This document shows positions 22,037 to 33,566 of a stretch of 64,000 nucleotides of DNA, piece after piece. Every line of letters starts with the position of its first letter. Within the stretch, counting starts at the first letter, position 1. This stretch comes from Thamnidium elegans (lineage: Eukaryota > Mucoromycota > Mucoromycetes > Mucorales > Mucoraceae), in NCBI GenBank assembly GCA_025201345.1, contig JAIXMG010000004.1, positions 248,001 to 312,000 of the forward strand. Direction: 5' to 3'. Below the pieces are notes generated by a model that had not been told where the DNA came from, ran no database searches, and saw only the letters and a program-made list of their open reading frames with translations. The position numbers and the translations under genes were made by a program.

Positions 22037-22810
22037 ATGATTATCGATTTAGAAACTATCGAAATAACAAGGTGGTCCGTTGCTGCATTAGTTGCGTCAT
22101 CCCTCACCCTTTTCCTGACAATACTGTATCTTTTTATAAACAGCTCATATAAGCGAAAAGGCATTACAAGAAGCGCCTTTATTTCTGCGCTATTCTCTCT
22201 TATTTCAATGGCTATTATTTTCGCAAATGAAAATAGCTCTAGAATTAATCTCAGTGCGTTATTTGTGATCCGTGGTATTCAGTATGCCTTTGCGTTCCAT
22301 ACAATGCTCTACGCCTTTTACCGCAACATAGTTCGAGTCAATGGAGAAGATAAATATCTGGTCAATATTGGTTATATTTGGATGTTTGTTACTTTAGGTG
22401 TTTCCTTGGCCGCCACACTTATGACCAACAATATCAGTTGGAGATTTTATGACATTAGAGATTTTAAGAACATCTATAACGTTGTAGCAGTAACGATGCT
22501 TTCAAGCTGGGGATTTATTGCAATTATTATACTACTTTACATCAAAAACAGGCAGCACTTTAGTGTAGACAGTGAAACGACTGTCATAATCTATATATTT
22601 CTTGTTTTAATTCAAACTATTACCACTACGGTTACCATGTATAGGTACGCGGGCAATGATGATATACGTTCTGCTTTTGATTTCTTTCTTATTGACTTAC
22701 CTATGGATATTGCCATCATTATTGCCGCTCATCGTGGTCCCGTTTGGATAGGAGATGCAAATATAAATTCGAAATCTGGTGACTTAGAAGTTAACCATGG
22801 ATCCAACTAA
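22037..22810 (+). CDS. Seven-transmembrane protein, unknown family
   Basis: An intronless 257-residue protein whose ATG follows directly on an A-rich tract. Seven hydrophobic segments are visible: about residues 12-34 (WSVAALVASSLTLFLTILYL), 47-63, 74-97 (VIRGIQYAFAFHTMLYAFY), 110-130 (IGYIWMFVTLGVSLAATLM), 148-170 (VAVTMLSSWGFIAIIILLYI), 182-203 (TVIIYIFLVLIQTITTTV) and 212-235 (FFLIDLPMDIAIIIAAHRGP). The layout resembles fungal seven-helix families such as RTA1-like proteins or orphan receptors, but I see no diagnostic motif of either. The C-terminal tail is short and polar. The lack of introns is unusual for this window. Confidence 0.7.
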   Translation: MIIDLETIEITRWSVAALVASSLTLFLTILYLFINSSYKRKGITRSAFISALFSLISMAIIFANENSSRINLSALFVIRGIQYAFAFHTMLYAFYRNIVRVNGEDKYLVNIGYIWMFVTLGVSLAATLMTNNISWRFYDIRDFKNIYNVVAVTMLSSWGFIAIIILLYIKNRQHFSVDSETTVIIYIFLVLIQTITTTVTMYRYAGNDDIRSAFDFFLIDLPMDIAIIIAAHRGPVWIGDANINSKSGDLEVNHGSN

Positions 22811-23477
22811 ACGATCAAATAACTCAAATGATACCCATAAACTTTTGTATTTTATATTATATGTACTTTTAACATGTCAAATTGAAATTCTTTTTAATCA
22901 ATAAAATAATTTTATTTTGCCTTAAAAAAAACATTGACAAAATATATACGTTTAGACAGCTCGTTTCACATGCTGAATTATTACGTTATACACTGGTCTA
23001 TTGGCACAAGATGTAGAAGCGTTTACCTATTCTTTTTTTCTCGTATATCAAACTCACCTCCACTATAAATTTTTTTTTAACCACTTTACCTTTTTATATT
23101 TTTTTTTAAAACAAAAACACGAATGACTTTCTCTGTAATAGTAGATAATGAATAAAAAAAAACTGGATCTATCATTTTATATAGTAGGGAATAATGCATT
23201 GCAAGAAAACCTGATTATTCATCTTTACCGTACAATACTTTTATCTGAGTAAAAAGGGGGTAATTATTGTGCGTAACTTGAATGCTTATTACCTTCCTTC
23301 ATTTCAACAACCATCCTCAATTTTTGTAACATATTCACACTTTAGGGAGGTACAAAATTCTCAATTTAGTCAAGTATTAGAAAACACTCACAAACCATTA
23401 AGCCGTGACTATTTTATAAAAGTACGTAGGTTCTTTATAAACGCGTATCTCTTTTCTCTCTTTTGCTTTTTTTGTAC
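22811..23477. other. Intergenic, unresolved 5' end of the peptidase gene
   Basis: 667 bp. An open frame at 23269-23422 ending at a GTACGT could be an upstream exon of the DPP gene, but no acceptor puts it in frame without deleting the conserved SWDL segment. I leave it unassigned. Confidence 0.3.
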
Positions 23478-26140
23478 ATGCTAATGAATTGCTCATGGGA
23501 TCTTGTAAGAAATCAAGTTCGACAATTTAGAACGAATATACAGTCTATATATCCTATACAAGTACTATCCCTTATTAAAGATTTTACTATTCATAATAAT
23601 GTACTTTACTTTTTGTCAAATAATCTAGCACCAGTTGATTTACCATCGTGTAGACAAGTGTTTATATACCAAATAGAACTGAAACAATGTAACTAATAAT
23701 AAAAAATAAACAAAGTACACACATGTATTTATATATATTTAGTTGATTACTTTTATAGTATTCTTGATCAAGAAAAGAATTATTTGACAGCTGCAAGTAA
23801 ACTACCCGTATTAGATAAAACGCTGGCTTTTTCAGAATATTTGTCTCAAGATACAGTATTACCTATTGCTGGAGTAACAGCAATGTCTATTGGAAAAGAA
23901 GTGGTTATGTTTACTTTTAATAATCATATTTATATCGGTCAAATAGGAAAGGTATATAAATATATACTTTTTAACAAATATAATATGATACCATGCATTC
24001 CAATAATGCGTTATATTAGATACCCACTTTAATACCCTTTAAAACAAGCATTCCTATTCGTTCTGGTTCAAGTTCGATGGAAAAATCAAACCAAGTAATT
24101 AGAACAGATCCAAAATTAGGAAACGATAACAAGATATCATTTATTCGAAATAATGACATATGGATTTCAGACTATGATGGTAACGAAAGGCAACTTACGT
24201 TTTGCTGTTTAAAATCGGATACCTCATTAAAATGTGGTGTAGCAGAATATATGATGCAAGAAGAATTTCATCGATTTACAGGATACTATTGGAATCCTAA
24301 AGACAATAGTATATTATACTTGGAGACATCAGAAAAGGATGTAGAGGTCATACACCTTTCAAAACCATCCAATTCAGAATATATTCGATACCCTAGAGCT
24401 GGTCAACCTAATGTAAAAAGTACTTTAAGACTAGTTGAATTTGAAAAGGATATTGTACATAAACAATTATGGCATAATAATCATTTAAAGCATCAATTTC
24501 CTTGGATGGAATATATAACAAGGTTTGGTTGGTTACCTGATGGACAATCGCTATGGTTACAGATACTTTCAAGGGATCAAAAAAGATCTGCTTTATTAAA
24601 ATTATACCCTCAACAATTTACTACTACAGCTACAACAGAAATAAGAGAAGATTATACAACTGAAATCATTTGGGAAGAAACAAGTCAATTTTGGATTAAT
24701 ATAACTGACGTATTTTATTTTTTAAATACCGATTCTTTAAGTGTGGTAAAGTTAATATGGAGTTCAGAACAACTAAAGGGTCATAGACACTTGTTTTATA
24801 TAGAAAAGTATAATAATCAACCATCTATTACAAGGCAAATTACATTTGGTAATTGGTCGTGCATTGATAGACCCATCTATGTTGATGAATCGAGAAATTT
24901 AGTTTATTTCTCTGCCAAAAAAGATACACCATTAGAATCGCACTTTTATGTTGCAAGTATTACAACAGATTTACATGATCCTATACTATTAACCAAAATT
25001 GGATATAATCATAACGTCACAATGGATTCGCCAGACTATTTTATCGATTGCTTTTCAACTCTAAGTGACCCGCAAGTTACAATGATACAAAAAATAAATC
25101 ATTTGGATCATAGATTATCTCCTGCTGCTCTCATTTTACCTGTATTATTAAAAGATGCCTTACCAACACCTGATTTTGTTTCAACAGAATTAACTAATTT
25201 AAGTGATATGGTTCCTAATGGTGAAATATTCAATTTCACTACTCATGATGGTATAACATAAAAGACGTGTACTATATAAATTTAAACTGACATTTTTTTT
25301 TTAAAAAAAAAAATAGGTATTTTATTGTATGGATATTTATATAAACCTCGTCATTACGATCCAAATCAAAGCTACCCAACTGTCTTACATATATACGGTG
25401 GACCCAAAACGCAACTTGTTACCAACGAATTTAAATTTCCACGTTTAATGAGATACTTAATGTCAGCGTATTTTGGTTTTGCTGTAGTTGTTATCGATAG
25501 TCGAGGATCCAGTGATCGAGGCCTAAATTTTGAATCGCATATTCAATACAAGTTGGGTATGGTTGAATTAAATGATCAAATTGAAGGTTTAAAATTTATA
25601 CATGATACCAAATTGGGTGGTCAATCAAAGAGTGTTATTGATCTTGATCGCGTGGCAATTACAGGTTGGTCTTATGGTGGCTATCTAAGTCTAATGGCTT
25701 TAGCACAATATTCTGATTTTTTTAAAATGTCAATTGCTGGTGCTCCAGTTACCAAATGGGAACTTTATGATGCTGCTTATACAGAAAGGTATATGGGATT
25801 ACCTAAAGAACATGCAGAAGCGTATCATCATAGTAGTGTATTAACGCATGTAGAAAAATTCCCAAACACGTAAGGCTTATTATTATTTACTATTTTAATT
25901 TGCAAACTCATTCTTTAATTTGATTTTATATGTAGCGAAAATCGATTGCTAATTGCTCATGGATTAATTGATGAAAATGTACACTATAAAAATACTGAAT
26001 TATTGGTATCACAATTAACAAAACACAACAAACCTCATTATTTACAAGTATATCCGTCTGAAAAACATGGACTTCGGCATGCCAGTGTCAATGAACATTT
26101 TGAAACTTTAATGTTTTACTGGCTCACGAACTATTTATAA
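23478..26140 (+). CDS. Dipeptidyl peptidase, DPP8/9-type (S9B prolyl peptidase)
   Basis: Five exons give about 800 residues. N-terminal beta-propeller part: SWDLVRNQVRQFRTN, DPKLGNDNKISFIRNNDIWI, GVAEYMMQEEFHRFTGYYWNP, VEVIHLSKPSNSEYIRYPRAG. This is much closer to animal cytosolic DPP8/9 than to yeast vacuolar DAP2. The alpha/beta-hydrolase part has YGYLYKPRHYDPNQSYPTVLH, VVVIDSRGSSDRG, catalytic Ser in GWSYGGY, Asp in HGLIDENVHYKNT and His in SEKHGLRHA. The triad is intact. Introns fall near 23691, 23953, 25253 and 25871; each join restores the frame. The start is the first ATG (23478) before the conserved SWDL block. No signal peptide or transmembrane segment is visible, so a cytosolic enzyme removing X-Pro dipeptides is expected. 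Confidence 0.9.
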
Positions 26141-27075
26141 TAAAGTGGGTTTTTATGTATATATAATATGTAAGAAAAAGACTTCCAGCAGTTTTACTAA
26201 ACATTACTAAGATAATCATGTAAAATTGTTAGTTATTTATTTCTCTCTTCGGTTTAATAAGCTTACTTCCATTGTTAAACCACTACCTTTACAAGAGCCA
26301 CAGGTTTTAGAACAACAGGCGCCCGTATTAACTATTTGAAAAATATAAAGATGTACGACGAGGCTCGTTTAGATTTTAATAAATAAAGGTAACTTTCCTT
26401 TTGTTTACTGACTGCATTTTTAGTGAAAGAATGTTTCTTTTTTATTTGTTGTAACCACATACAATTGATAATAAGAAGAACGAGTGATGCACTAAAAAAT
26501 TTCAGTTGACAATGTACGTAAATAAAAGTTTTTTTTTAGTGATAAAACGATCAAAAGCAACAAGTGTGGAATATGGACATATTGGTGATTACTGTCTAAT
26601 GTTAACATTAAATAAATGCTAAAGAATAACTCTTCTTTTTTTCGAAACAGATTACCTAAACTCTTACATATAAACCGGCTTTAAAGTGTTTCAACAAGCA
26701 ATAAATAATACGCTACACTATTTACCCTATTAAGTGTTTAACAAGATTTGATTTGGTGGCACCTACATGTTCTCAGAACTGGAAAGGTCCCATAAAGCTA
26801 CTGCCGTATTATATGACTCGTCCGTAACTGAGCCTCCTGTATCAAATCCGTATATCATACTAGTACTTAACGAGAAGTAGTCATCATGGCGATCAATCCT
26901 TTATCTTCAACCACTTTTTAATTTTTTACTTTTCATAAAGCTCCCCGTAAAATAACGTGATTTAACGCAAAAATAATTTTTGTGCGATAGATCGAGTATT
27001 ACAGTGTTTCTCTATTTTTATATAAATTCTGCACCATTTTTCTTTTGTTTTGTTTTTAATTTTCTTTATTTATCA
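26141..27075. other. Intergenic, no gene seen
   Basis: 935 bp, AT-rich, between the peptidase stop and the first Sel1 gene. No supported open frame or terminal repeats. Confidence 0.35.
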
Positions 27076-28432
27076 ATGGAAATAATATATAAAATCGATG
27101 GTACTTGGATATATCCGTGTATAATCTTTAACTGTAAAATATAATTCCTCCCTTTTTCTATCATTAGACTTTCCAAATCCTGGCGACCGAGATGTTTATC
27201 GTGGAATACAAGAAATAAACAAAGAGAATTATCAGGAAGCTCAAAAATGTTTCGAAAAGGGTTCAAATTACGATAATGAATACGCGTCTTTATTCAACGC
27301 TTTACATTATTACACCGGATTTGGTTTTGCAAAACGAGACCCATCAAAAGCCCTAAACTTGTTTAAAAAAATTGCGCTAGAATGGAATAACCCAGTTGCT
27401 CAATACTTGATTGGTACAATGTATTTAAAAGGAGATAAAGGTGTTCCCCAGAACGGAAAGTATGCTATGAAATGGCTTTTACTAGCTGCAGAGAATAATT
27501 GGACCGATGCTATGGTACTTACAGGTCTCGGTTACCTACTTGGAGGCCTTTTTAAACAAGATGTGCTGAAAAGTGTTAGTTGGTTTCAAAAAGTTGTACA
27601 AAAAGATGATAGTGAGACTGAGCCGATAGATGATGGTACTCTTTATTTGTTTGGAAATAAGGAGTTTGAACTACATTTAAATCAGGTGGATAATACCTTT
27701 ATTAAAACAACCATAGATGAAGAGATACTTCCACCAGTGCATTATATAGATCCTTCAGATAGTTCTATAACGACTGATTGGGGTCAAAGACTTTATATAA
27801 TCTTTTGGTCTATACTTACCAATAAAAAATCGCGCGGTATTGTCCCTAGTCAACTACTTATTGGTGAAATGTGCAGTCAAACAGACGGTCAGAAATCAAC
27901 ATATTTTTTTAAAAAAGCCGCAAAAAATGGAAGTGGAAAAGCTTGTATGCTTTTAGGATTAGCTTACGAATACGGTAAAAATGGGGTAGAAGATTCCATA
28001 GAAGCCCTAAAATGGTATAAACGAACGCTTGAGCTTCATGGAAATATCGAGGCTGCATATCGTATTGGAGTCATATTCTACAACGGAAAAGGTATTGAAA
28101 CTGATTGTAAAGTAGCACTCGGATATTTTAAACTTAGAGTGCGTGACAGTGATCATGGACCTTCATATATTTTCATGGGTGACATTTACGAAAAGGGAAA
28201 GGACGGTGTACCTAACAATTATGTATTAGCACGCCAGCATTTTGAAAAGGCATTTAGTTGTGGAGAAGTAAGAGGTGCTGTTGCTCTTACAAGATTTTAC
28301 ATTGAAGGATTAGGTGTAAGAAAAGATATGAAAAAATCAGAAGAATGGATGATGAAAGCGATGACTGCAAAATCAACATTAGAACAAACCCCACCGGGTA
28401 TACTCCGGTTTATGAGAATGTTTGACAATTAA
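27076..28432 (+). CDS. Sel1-repeat protein, copy 1
   Basis: Two exons (27076-27100, 27168-28432), 429 residues. The tiny first exon encodes MEIIYKID; the intron (GTACTT..CATTAG) joins to DFPNPGDRDVYRGIQEIN. At least six Sel1-like TPR-type repeats are visible, e.g. PVAQYLIGTMYLKGDKGVPQ, KACMLLGLAYEYGKNGVE, IEAAYRIGVIFYNGKGIE, GPSYIFMGDIYEKGKDGVPN and VRGAVALTRFYIEGLGVRK. Sel1 repeats form alpha-solenoid scaffolds; in fungi they appear in chitin synthase activators and ERAD factors, but which role applies here cannot be read from sequence. No signal peptide or membrane segment. Paralogue immediately downstream. Confidence 0.85.
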
Positions 28433-28527
28433 GTAATCAACAAGCCTCAAAATTAAGTAATACCCATTATGGCGTTTCGTCTATTTCTAAAATAAAGCTC
28501 ATATAAAACCTCCAGGACACTAGTGTC

Positions 28528-28553
28528 TTTTTTTTTTTTTTTTTTTTTTTTTT
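28528..28553. repeat. Poly(T) tract
   Basis: A run of about 25 T between the two Sel1 copies, just upstream of copy 2. It could be a nucleosome-depleting promoter tract or a site of replication slippage. Confidence 0.4.
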
Positions 28554-28575
28554 GCCGTTTGTTCTTTATTTATCA

Positions 28576-29917
28576 ATGGAAATAATATATAAAATCGATG
28601 GTACTTAGATATATCCGTGTATAATCTTTAACTGTAAAATATAATTCCTCCCTTTTTCTATCATTAGACTTTCCAAATCCTGGCGACCGAGATGTTTATC
28701 GTGGAATACAAGAAATAAACAAAGGGAATTATCAAGAAGCTCAAAAATGCTTCGAAAAGGGTTCAAATTACGATAATGAATACGCGTCTTTATTCAACGC
28801 TTTACATTATTACACTGGATTTGGTTTTGCAAAACGAGACCCATCAAAAGCCCTAAACTTGTTTAAAAAAATTGCGCTAGAATGGAATAACCCAGTTGCT
28901 CAATACTTGATCGGTGTCACGTATGCGGAAGGAGATCAAGGTGTTCCCCAGAACAGAAAGTATGCTATAAAATGGCTTTCACTAGCTGCAGAGAATAATT
29001 GGGCAGACGCCATGACAATCTTAGGTTTTTGTTACCTAAATGGGAATCTTTTTAAACAAGATTTTCAGAAAGCTGAGGAGTGGTTTCAAAAAGTTGCGCA
29101 AAAAGATGATAGTGAGACTGAGCCGATAGATGATGGTACTCTTTATTTGTTTGGAAATAAGGAGTTTGAACTATGCTTGGAAAAACAAGATATTATGATT
29201 ATTAAAGCAACCATAGACCAAGAAGCATATTCACCAGGGCATTATTTAGATCCTTTACGTAATCCTGTAATGTTTGCACAGAGAAATCGACTTTATAAAA
29301 GCATTTGGTCTATACTTACCAATAAAAAATCACGTGGCGTTGTCACTAGCCAAGGACTTATTGGTTCCATGAACCGCTTAAAAGACGGTCCGAAATCAGT
29401 TTATTTTTTTAAGAAAGCTGCAAAAAATGGAAGCCCATTATGTTGTATGCTTACAGCATCAGCTTACGAAAATGGGACAAACGGGGTGCAAGATTACAAA
29501 GAAGCCTTAAAATGGTATAAACAAGCACTTGATGTTCACCTAGAAATGGAAGCTGCATACTGTATTGGTCTTTTATATTACAACGGAAAAGGAGTTAAAA
29601 GAGATTGTAAAGCGGCACTCGAGTATTTTAAGCTTAGCGTGTCCGAGAATGAGCATGGATGTGCGTATATTACTATGGGCTACATTTTTGAAGAGGGAAA
29701 AGACGGCGTACCTCAAGATTACATATTGGCACGTCAATATTTCGAAAAAGCGTTTGATTGCGGACGAGCAGACGCTGCTTTTTCTCTTGCAGAGTTTTAC
29801 AAGGAAGGATTAGGTGTAAGAAAAGATGATGAAAAAGCAAATGAATGGACGATGAAAGCATTATCAGCGGATCAAACAGTCGAAATAACCCCACCTGGTT
29901 TATTACGACATATTTGA
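28576..29917 (+). CDS. Sel1-repeat protein, copy 2
   Basis: Two exons (28576-28600, 28668-29917), 424 residues, same structure as copy 1. The first exon, the 67-bp intron and the first roughly 240 bp of exon 2 differ from copy 1 at only a handful of positions, while most of the rest is much more diverged. A second block (29101-29171) is again identical over about 70 bp. Sel1 repeats include PVAQYLIGVTYAEGDQGVPQ, PLCCMLTASAYENGTNGVQ, MEAAYCIGLLYYNGKGVK, GCAYITMGYIFEEGKDGVPQ and ADAAFSLAEFYKEGLGVRK. It lacks copy 1's last few residues (ends GLLRHI). Both copies keep open frames, so both may be expressed. Confidence 0.85.
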
Positions 29918-30403
29918 GTGCTTAATTTAGAAGCTTTATTAATCCTGTTTTTATTTGACACTATAAACGTAAATTTAATAAATACAGTAGCATTATAAAC
30001 ATCATATTTTTGATATTATAGGCATGTCTTAGTAACTCTTTTTATTTTTACGTAATCAAAAAATGGCGTGGTTACATCTCCTTTCCAACCACGTAGTTTC
30101 ATGCAATTCATCCAATCATTATTCGGATTTTATTTTTCGATTTACTAACAAAGTATAAACTTCTTTCAGTCAATGATTTCTGTTAAATTACAAGTTGATG
30201 TAAGCCTTATTATTTTATATATGTCATAACTATTAATTGTCATTAAAAGCATATATCTTTATTGTTCCATTTGAGTATCACCAAGAAATAACTTCGTAAA
30301 TTGAGAGGAGATTCAATATTTTTTTTATTTTTTTTTTTCTTTTTTTTTTTCTGTCTCTTCTTGCAATCGCATTAAAAAATTGCTCTTTTTCTTTATTCAT
30401 ATA
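29918..30403. other. Intergenic, promoter of RING gene
   Basis: 486 bp. Contains pyrimidine-rich T tracts at 30319-30360 just before the RING gene start. No gene. Confidence 0.35.
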
Positions 30404-31367
30404 ATGGAGATGGATTCCTCGCTATCACAAAATACAACTGAAGCAACTTCTACAACGGATACATTACCGGTACAACCGGAAGTAACGCAAGAACAAGCGC
30501 CTGTTGAACGAACGACTCAAAGCTTTTCGTACAATGCTAACGAGTTAAGACAAAGAAACGGTTTTAAAGAAACTTCACAAAAAGAAACTTCACAAAAAGA
30601 AACAACTTATACAACTACCGATAACTATAAAGATGATTCTTGTTCTAATGGCGGAGGCTTTTATGAATGTAATATTTGGTAAATAACCCTATACTATTTT
30701 CTTTCTATGTATTTTATATTCATATCTCTCTTTTTTTTCTTATAGTTTCGATACAGCTATACATCCGGTTCTGACATTATGTGGACATTTGTTTTGGTAT
30801 GTTTATTAATTGTATTATTTTATTAGTATGACTAAAATCTTGATTAGCTGGTCTTGTCTTGCTCAATGGCTTAATGCACAATCACGTAACCCTACATGTC
30901 CTGTGTGTAAAGCTGGTTGTGGTAAGGATAAGGTAATTCCTATTTATGGTCGTGGTAAAGAAGAAAAAGACCCAAGGTAAATTTCAATTGTAAAGTTATG
31001 CAAATATGTATTAACGGTAAACACAGAAACGATCCATCTATACCAACCCGCCCAGCAGGTCAAAGACCAGCGCCTATTCGTGATCCTAATAGACCAGCTA
31101 CATCATTCTTTAGTCAACCATTTGGAAATAATGCTTTTAACAGAGGAGGTATATCTATATCAGCAGGATTTGGGTTTTTTCCAGTGGGAGTAACATTTGT
31201 AAGTAACGAGTATAAAACTAAGGATTGCTCATCACTAAAAAGAACAAAATTGATAGAATATGCCAACAGGTGCTTCCAATGCACAACATACTCCACAAGG
31301 CGCATTTTTTTCAAGATTAGTAATGATGTTATTGAGTTTATTAATTATTGCAATTATCTTTGCATAG
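30404..31367 (+). CDS. RING-type E3 ubiquitin ligase, RNF5/RMA1-like, tail-anchored
   Basis: Five exons. N-terminal low-complexity Ser/Thr region with a tandem hexapeptide (KETSQKETSQKET). The C3HC4 RING finger spans the second and third introns: [47 protein letters not shown], with all ligands in place. It is followed by KVIPIYGRGKEEKDPR, a hallmark of RNF5/RMA1 proteins, then a Gly/Phe-rich linker (NRGGISISAGFGFFPVG). The last exon, joined through an intron at 31201-31250, encodes the C-terminal hydrophobic anchor ending LLSLLIIAIIFA. Expected function: ER-membrane ubiquitin ligase in ER-associated degradation. About 240 residues. The start is the first ATG after a T-rich leader; ATG 30410 is an alternative. 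Confidence 0.9.
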
Positions 31368-31402
31368 GTGTTGAAATAAAAAAAAAGAAAAAAGTATGTT
31401 TT

Positions 31403-32680
31403 TTAAAGTGTACCATCATAGCTGTTAATACTAAGTGAAGCACCTTCAATTTCATCTACTTTCAAATGGCCATTCTTTACACTTTGACTCAATTTTTGTG
31501 CTGAAGTCTTTTTTTGTTTAGCTGCCTTTTTTTCCTTCTTTTGTGGTCTAATAACTGATACTGGTATAGGTGAATTGTGAACTAAAAATGTAGAGACACT
31601 ACCCATAATCATGCTGTAAAAAAAAAATTAGTATTTTGTATATAAATTGACACGTGAAAGAAAATAGTACCCTTTCAATGCACCTCTATCTCTTGAACCG
31701 CAAACAACCATAGTCAAATTAGGCGTAGAATAAATCTTTTATGTAACAAATAATTAGTTACATTTTTAAAAAATATATTTGTTAAAAAAAAACTTTACCA
31801 AATTTAACAAGGATTCTCTTGTTTTACCAGCAACAGAGTAAGTAACAATTTTTATGTTATAAAGCAACATTTCATCCATTGAGGTTTTAACTCGAGAAAT
31901 CATAGTTTTAGAATTACGATCAAGCTAAAATATAGTTATTAGTAAAAAAAAAAAAAAAATAGGCTTATAAGTATAATTAGTGTTACCTCTCCCCAGAGTT
32001 TATACTTTTCATCTTTATCCATGTCTTTTACATCTTCATCTGTATCGACTACACTGGCAATATGTAATTCATCTCCACTACGAAGCAAAGTACCAATACC
32101 CCACTTCATAGCATACATACTTTCTTCACCAAAATCACACATCATCATATATCTTTTAGATCTTTTCCTCTTATTTTCTTTAGATAAACCGTAATGAAAT
32201 GTGACTTCAACATAATCTTCTCTCGAAATAAGTGTAGGTGGATCAGAGAATACGAGCTCAGATGGACGGCGGATCAATTTATGCTTTGAATCAGAGGGTG
32301 TCAAGTTACAATCAATTGCTATTTGTCGGTTACTTTCTGTAATTTTATGTAGTTCTGGATCACGAATGGCCAAGTCATCTTCGTATTCGTCATCGTTATC
32401 ATAATAATAATATTTCCCAGTAGCCGTACCATCCTCTTCATCAGAGTCATTGGCATTGATTCGATTAGGATCAGGTTTTGACATGATGACGGCTTCTTTT
32501 ACTCGTCTATCTTCTACGGAATCACGATTTAGATTCTCTATTTCTTGGGACAACATCGAATCGAGGTCCCAAGAATTGTTATTATTTACAGTTTTATTCT
32601 ATATGATACATAAGATATTTGGTATTTTCTTATTTTTTTTTTAGTTATTTTTTTTAGTTTATCTTTACCGGTTTCGTCAT
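31403..32680 (-). CDS. Universal stress protein (UspA) domain protein
   Basis: Five exons, about 330 residues. The first exon is only four codons (MTKP, 32680-32669), joined to NKTVNNNNSWDLDSMLSQ, which is open and in frame. An acidic N-terminal region (NANDSDEEDG, DNDDEYEDD) precedes the Usp fold: RYMMMCDFGEESMYAMKWGIGTLLRSGDELHIASVVD, then DRNSKTMISRVKTSM, YNIKIVTYSVAGKTRESLLN, LTMVVCGSRDRGALKG and GSVSTFLVHNSPIPVSVIRP. The last two carry the GxxxxGxxxxGSVS nucleotide-binding signature, so ATP binding is plausible. A Lys-rich tail follows. Convergent with the RING gene: stop codons 35 bp apart, so the 3' UTRs must overlap. Confidence 0.88.
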
Positions 32681-33566
32681 TACCAGATGGTCAGTTTGAA
32701 AACGTTAAAAGAGAAGGTGAATTTATTTAAGATACGATAGCACACGATTCTTTAATATGCAAGCGGTCACACTCATTGTGGGGTACACAAGCTCTGCGTT
32801 ACTAACGCCATTGTGGTTTTCATGTGACACACACTGATAAACCTACGAACATTCCCATTACAGTACTTTCGCTTTCAATTTATCGAAAAACTAGTCTTCT
32901 TTTCTTGACATTTTCTGGTTCGTTAATACTCAATTAATTACAATCAGTCCTCGATTTAGCCTATCAGCAGCACTAGTTTGTATTGATTTTTAACACCCAA
33001 AGTATATTATATACCTTTGTCACATCAGAAGGTTTTACGAAGTACGAAATACGCTAACTACTAAGTTATTATAAAAAAATTTAAAATAGAAAAGGGAACA
33101 AGATTACTTTTTTTTTTTTTTTTGGAGGAGGAGGAGCCTATGTTAGTACTAGTATTTTCTCTTTTTCTACCCGTGACAGAGAGGACAAGAAATTCGCGGG
33201 GAACACAGGATCTGGGTTAATTTTTGTTAGTGGGAAAAACGTACCACGCGACCTACTTAAAGCTAAAATATTTATACTTTGCTTTCAAGAAGGAAAAAAA
33301 ACGAAAAAAAAGGAGGGGGGAGATTCTTTTGTTTACAAATAAAAGAAATTGCATTAATAAAATTACATATATTAAGAATTATCAACAGTTTATTTTTTTG
33401 TAAAAAGAAAATACGTTGAGAGGAAATGTAAAGTTATATAATTATTATAAGATATATATAAAAGAAAAAAGGATATAAAAAGTAGTGAGATATAAGAATA
33501 GTGGTAAAAGGAAGGGGAAAATAGAAACTATTCATGTAATCTTTTTTTTTAAAAAAAAAAAGAATA
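32681..33566. other. Intergenic, promoter of Usp gene
   Basis: 886 bp. Contains a (GGA)n/poly-T patch at 33107-33135 and several A/G-rich runs. No gene recognised. Confidence 0.35.

Larger units (their letters stand above)
27064..29917 (+). repeat. Tandem gene duplication, 1,500-bp unit offset
   Basis: Start codons lie exactly 1,500 bp apart (27076 and 28576), and the offset is kept through the second identical block (27601 and 29101). The near-identity begins just upstream of the start codon and ends near 27410/28910. Confidence 0.85.

Noticed and set aside
23269..23484. Possible N-terminal exon of the DPP gene
   Set aside because: The only acceptor that follows would remove the conserved SWDL segment and shift the frame; left unassigned.
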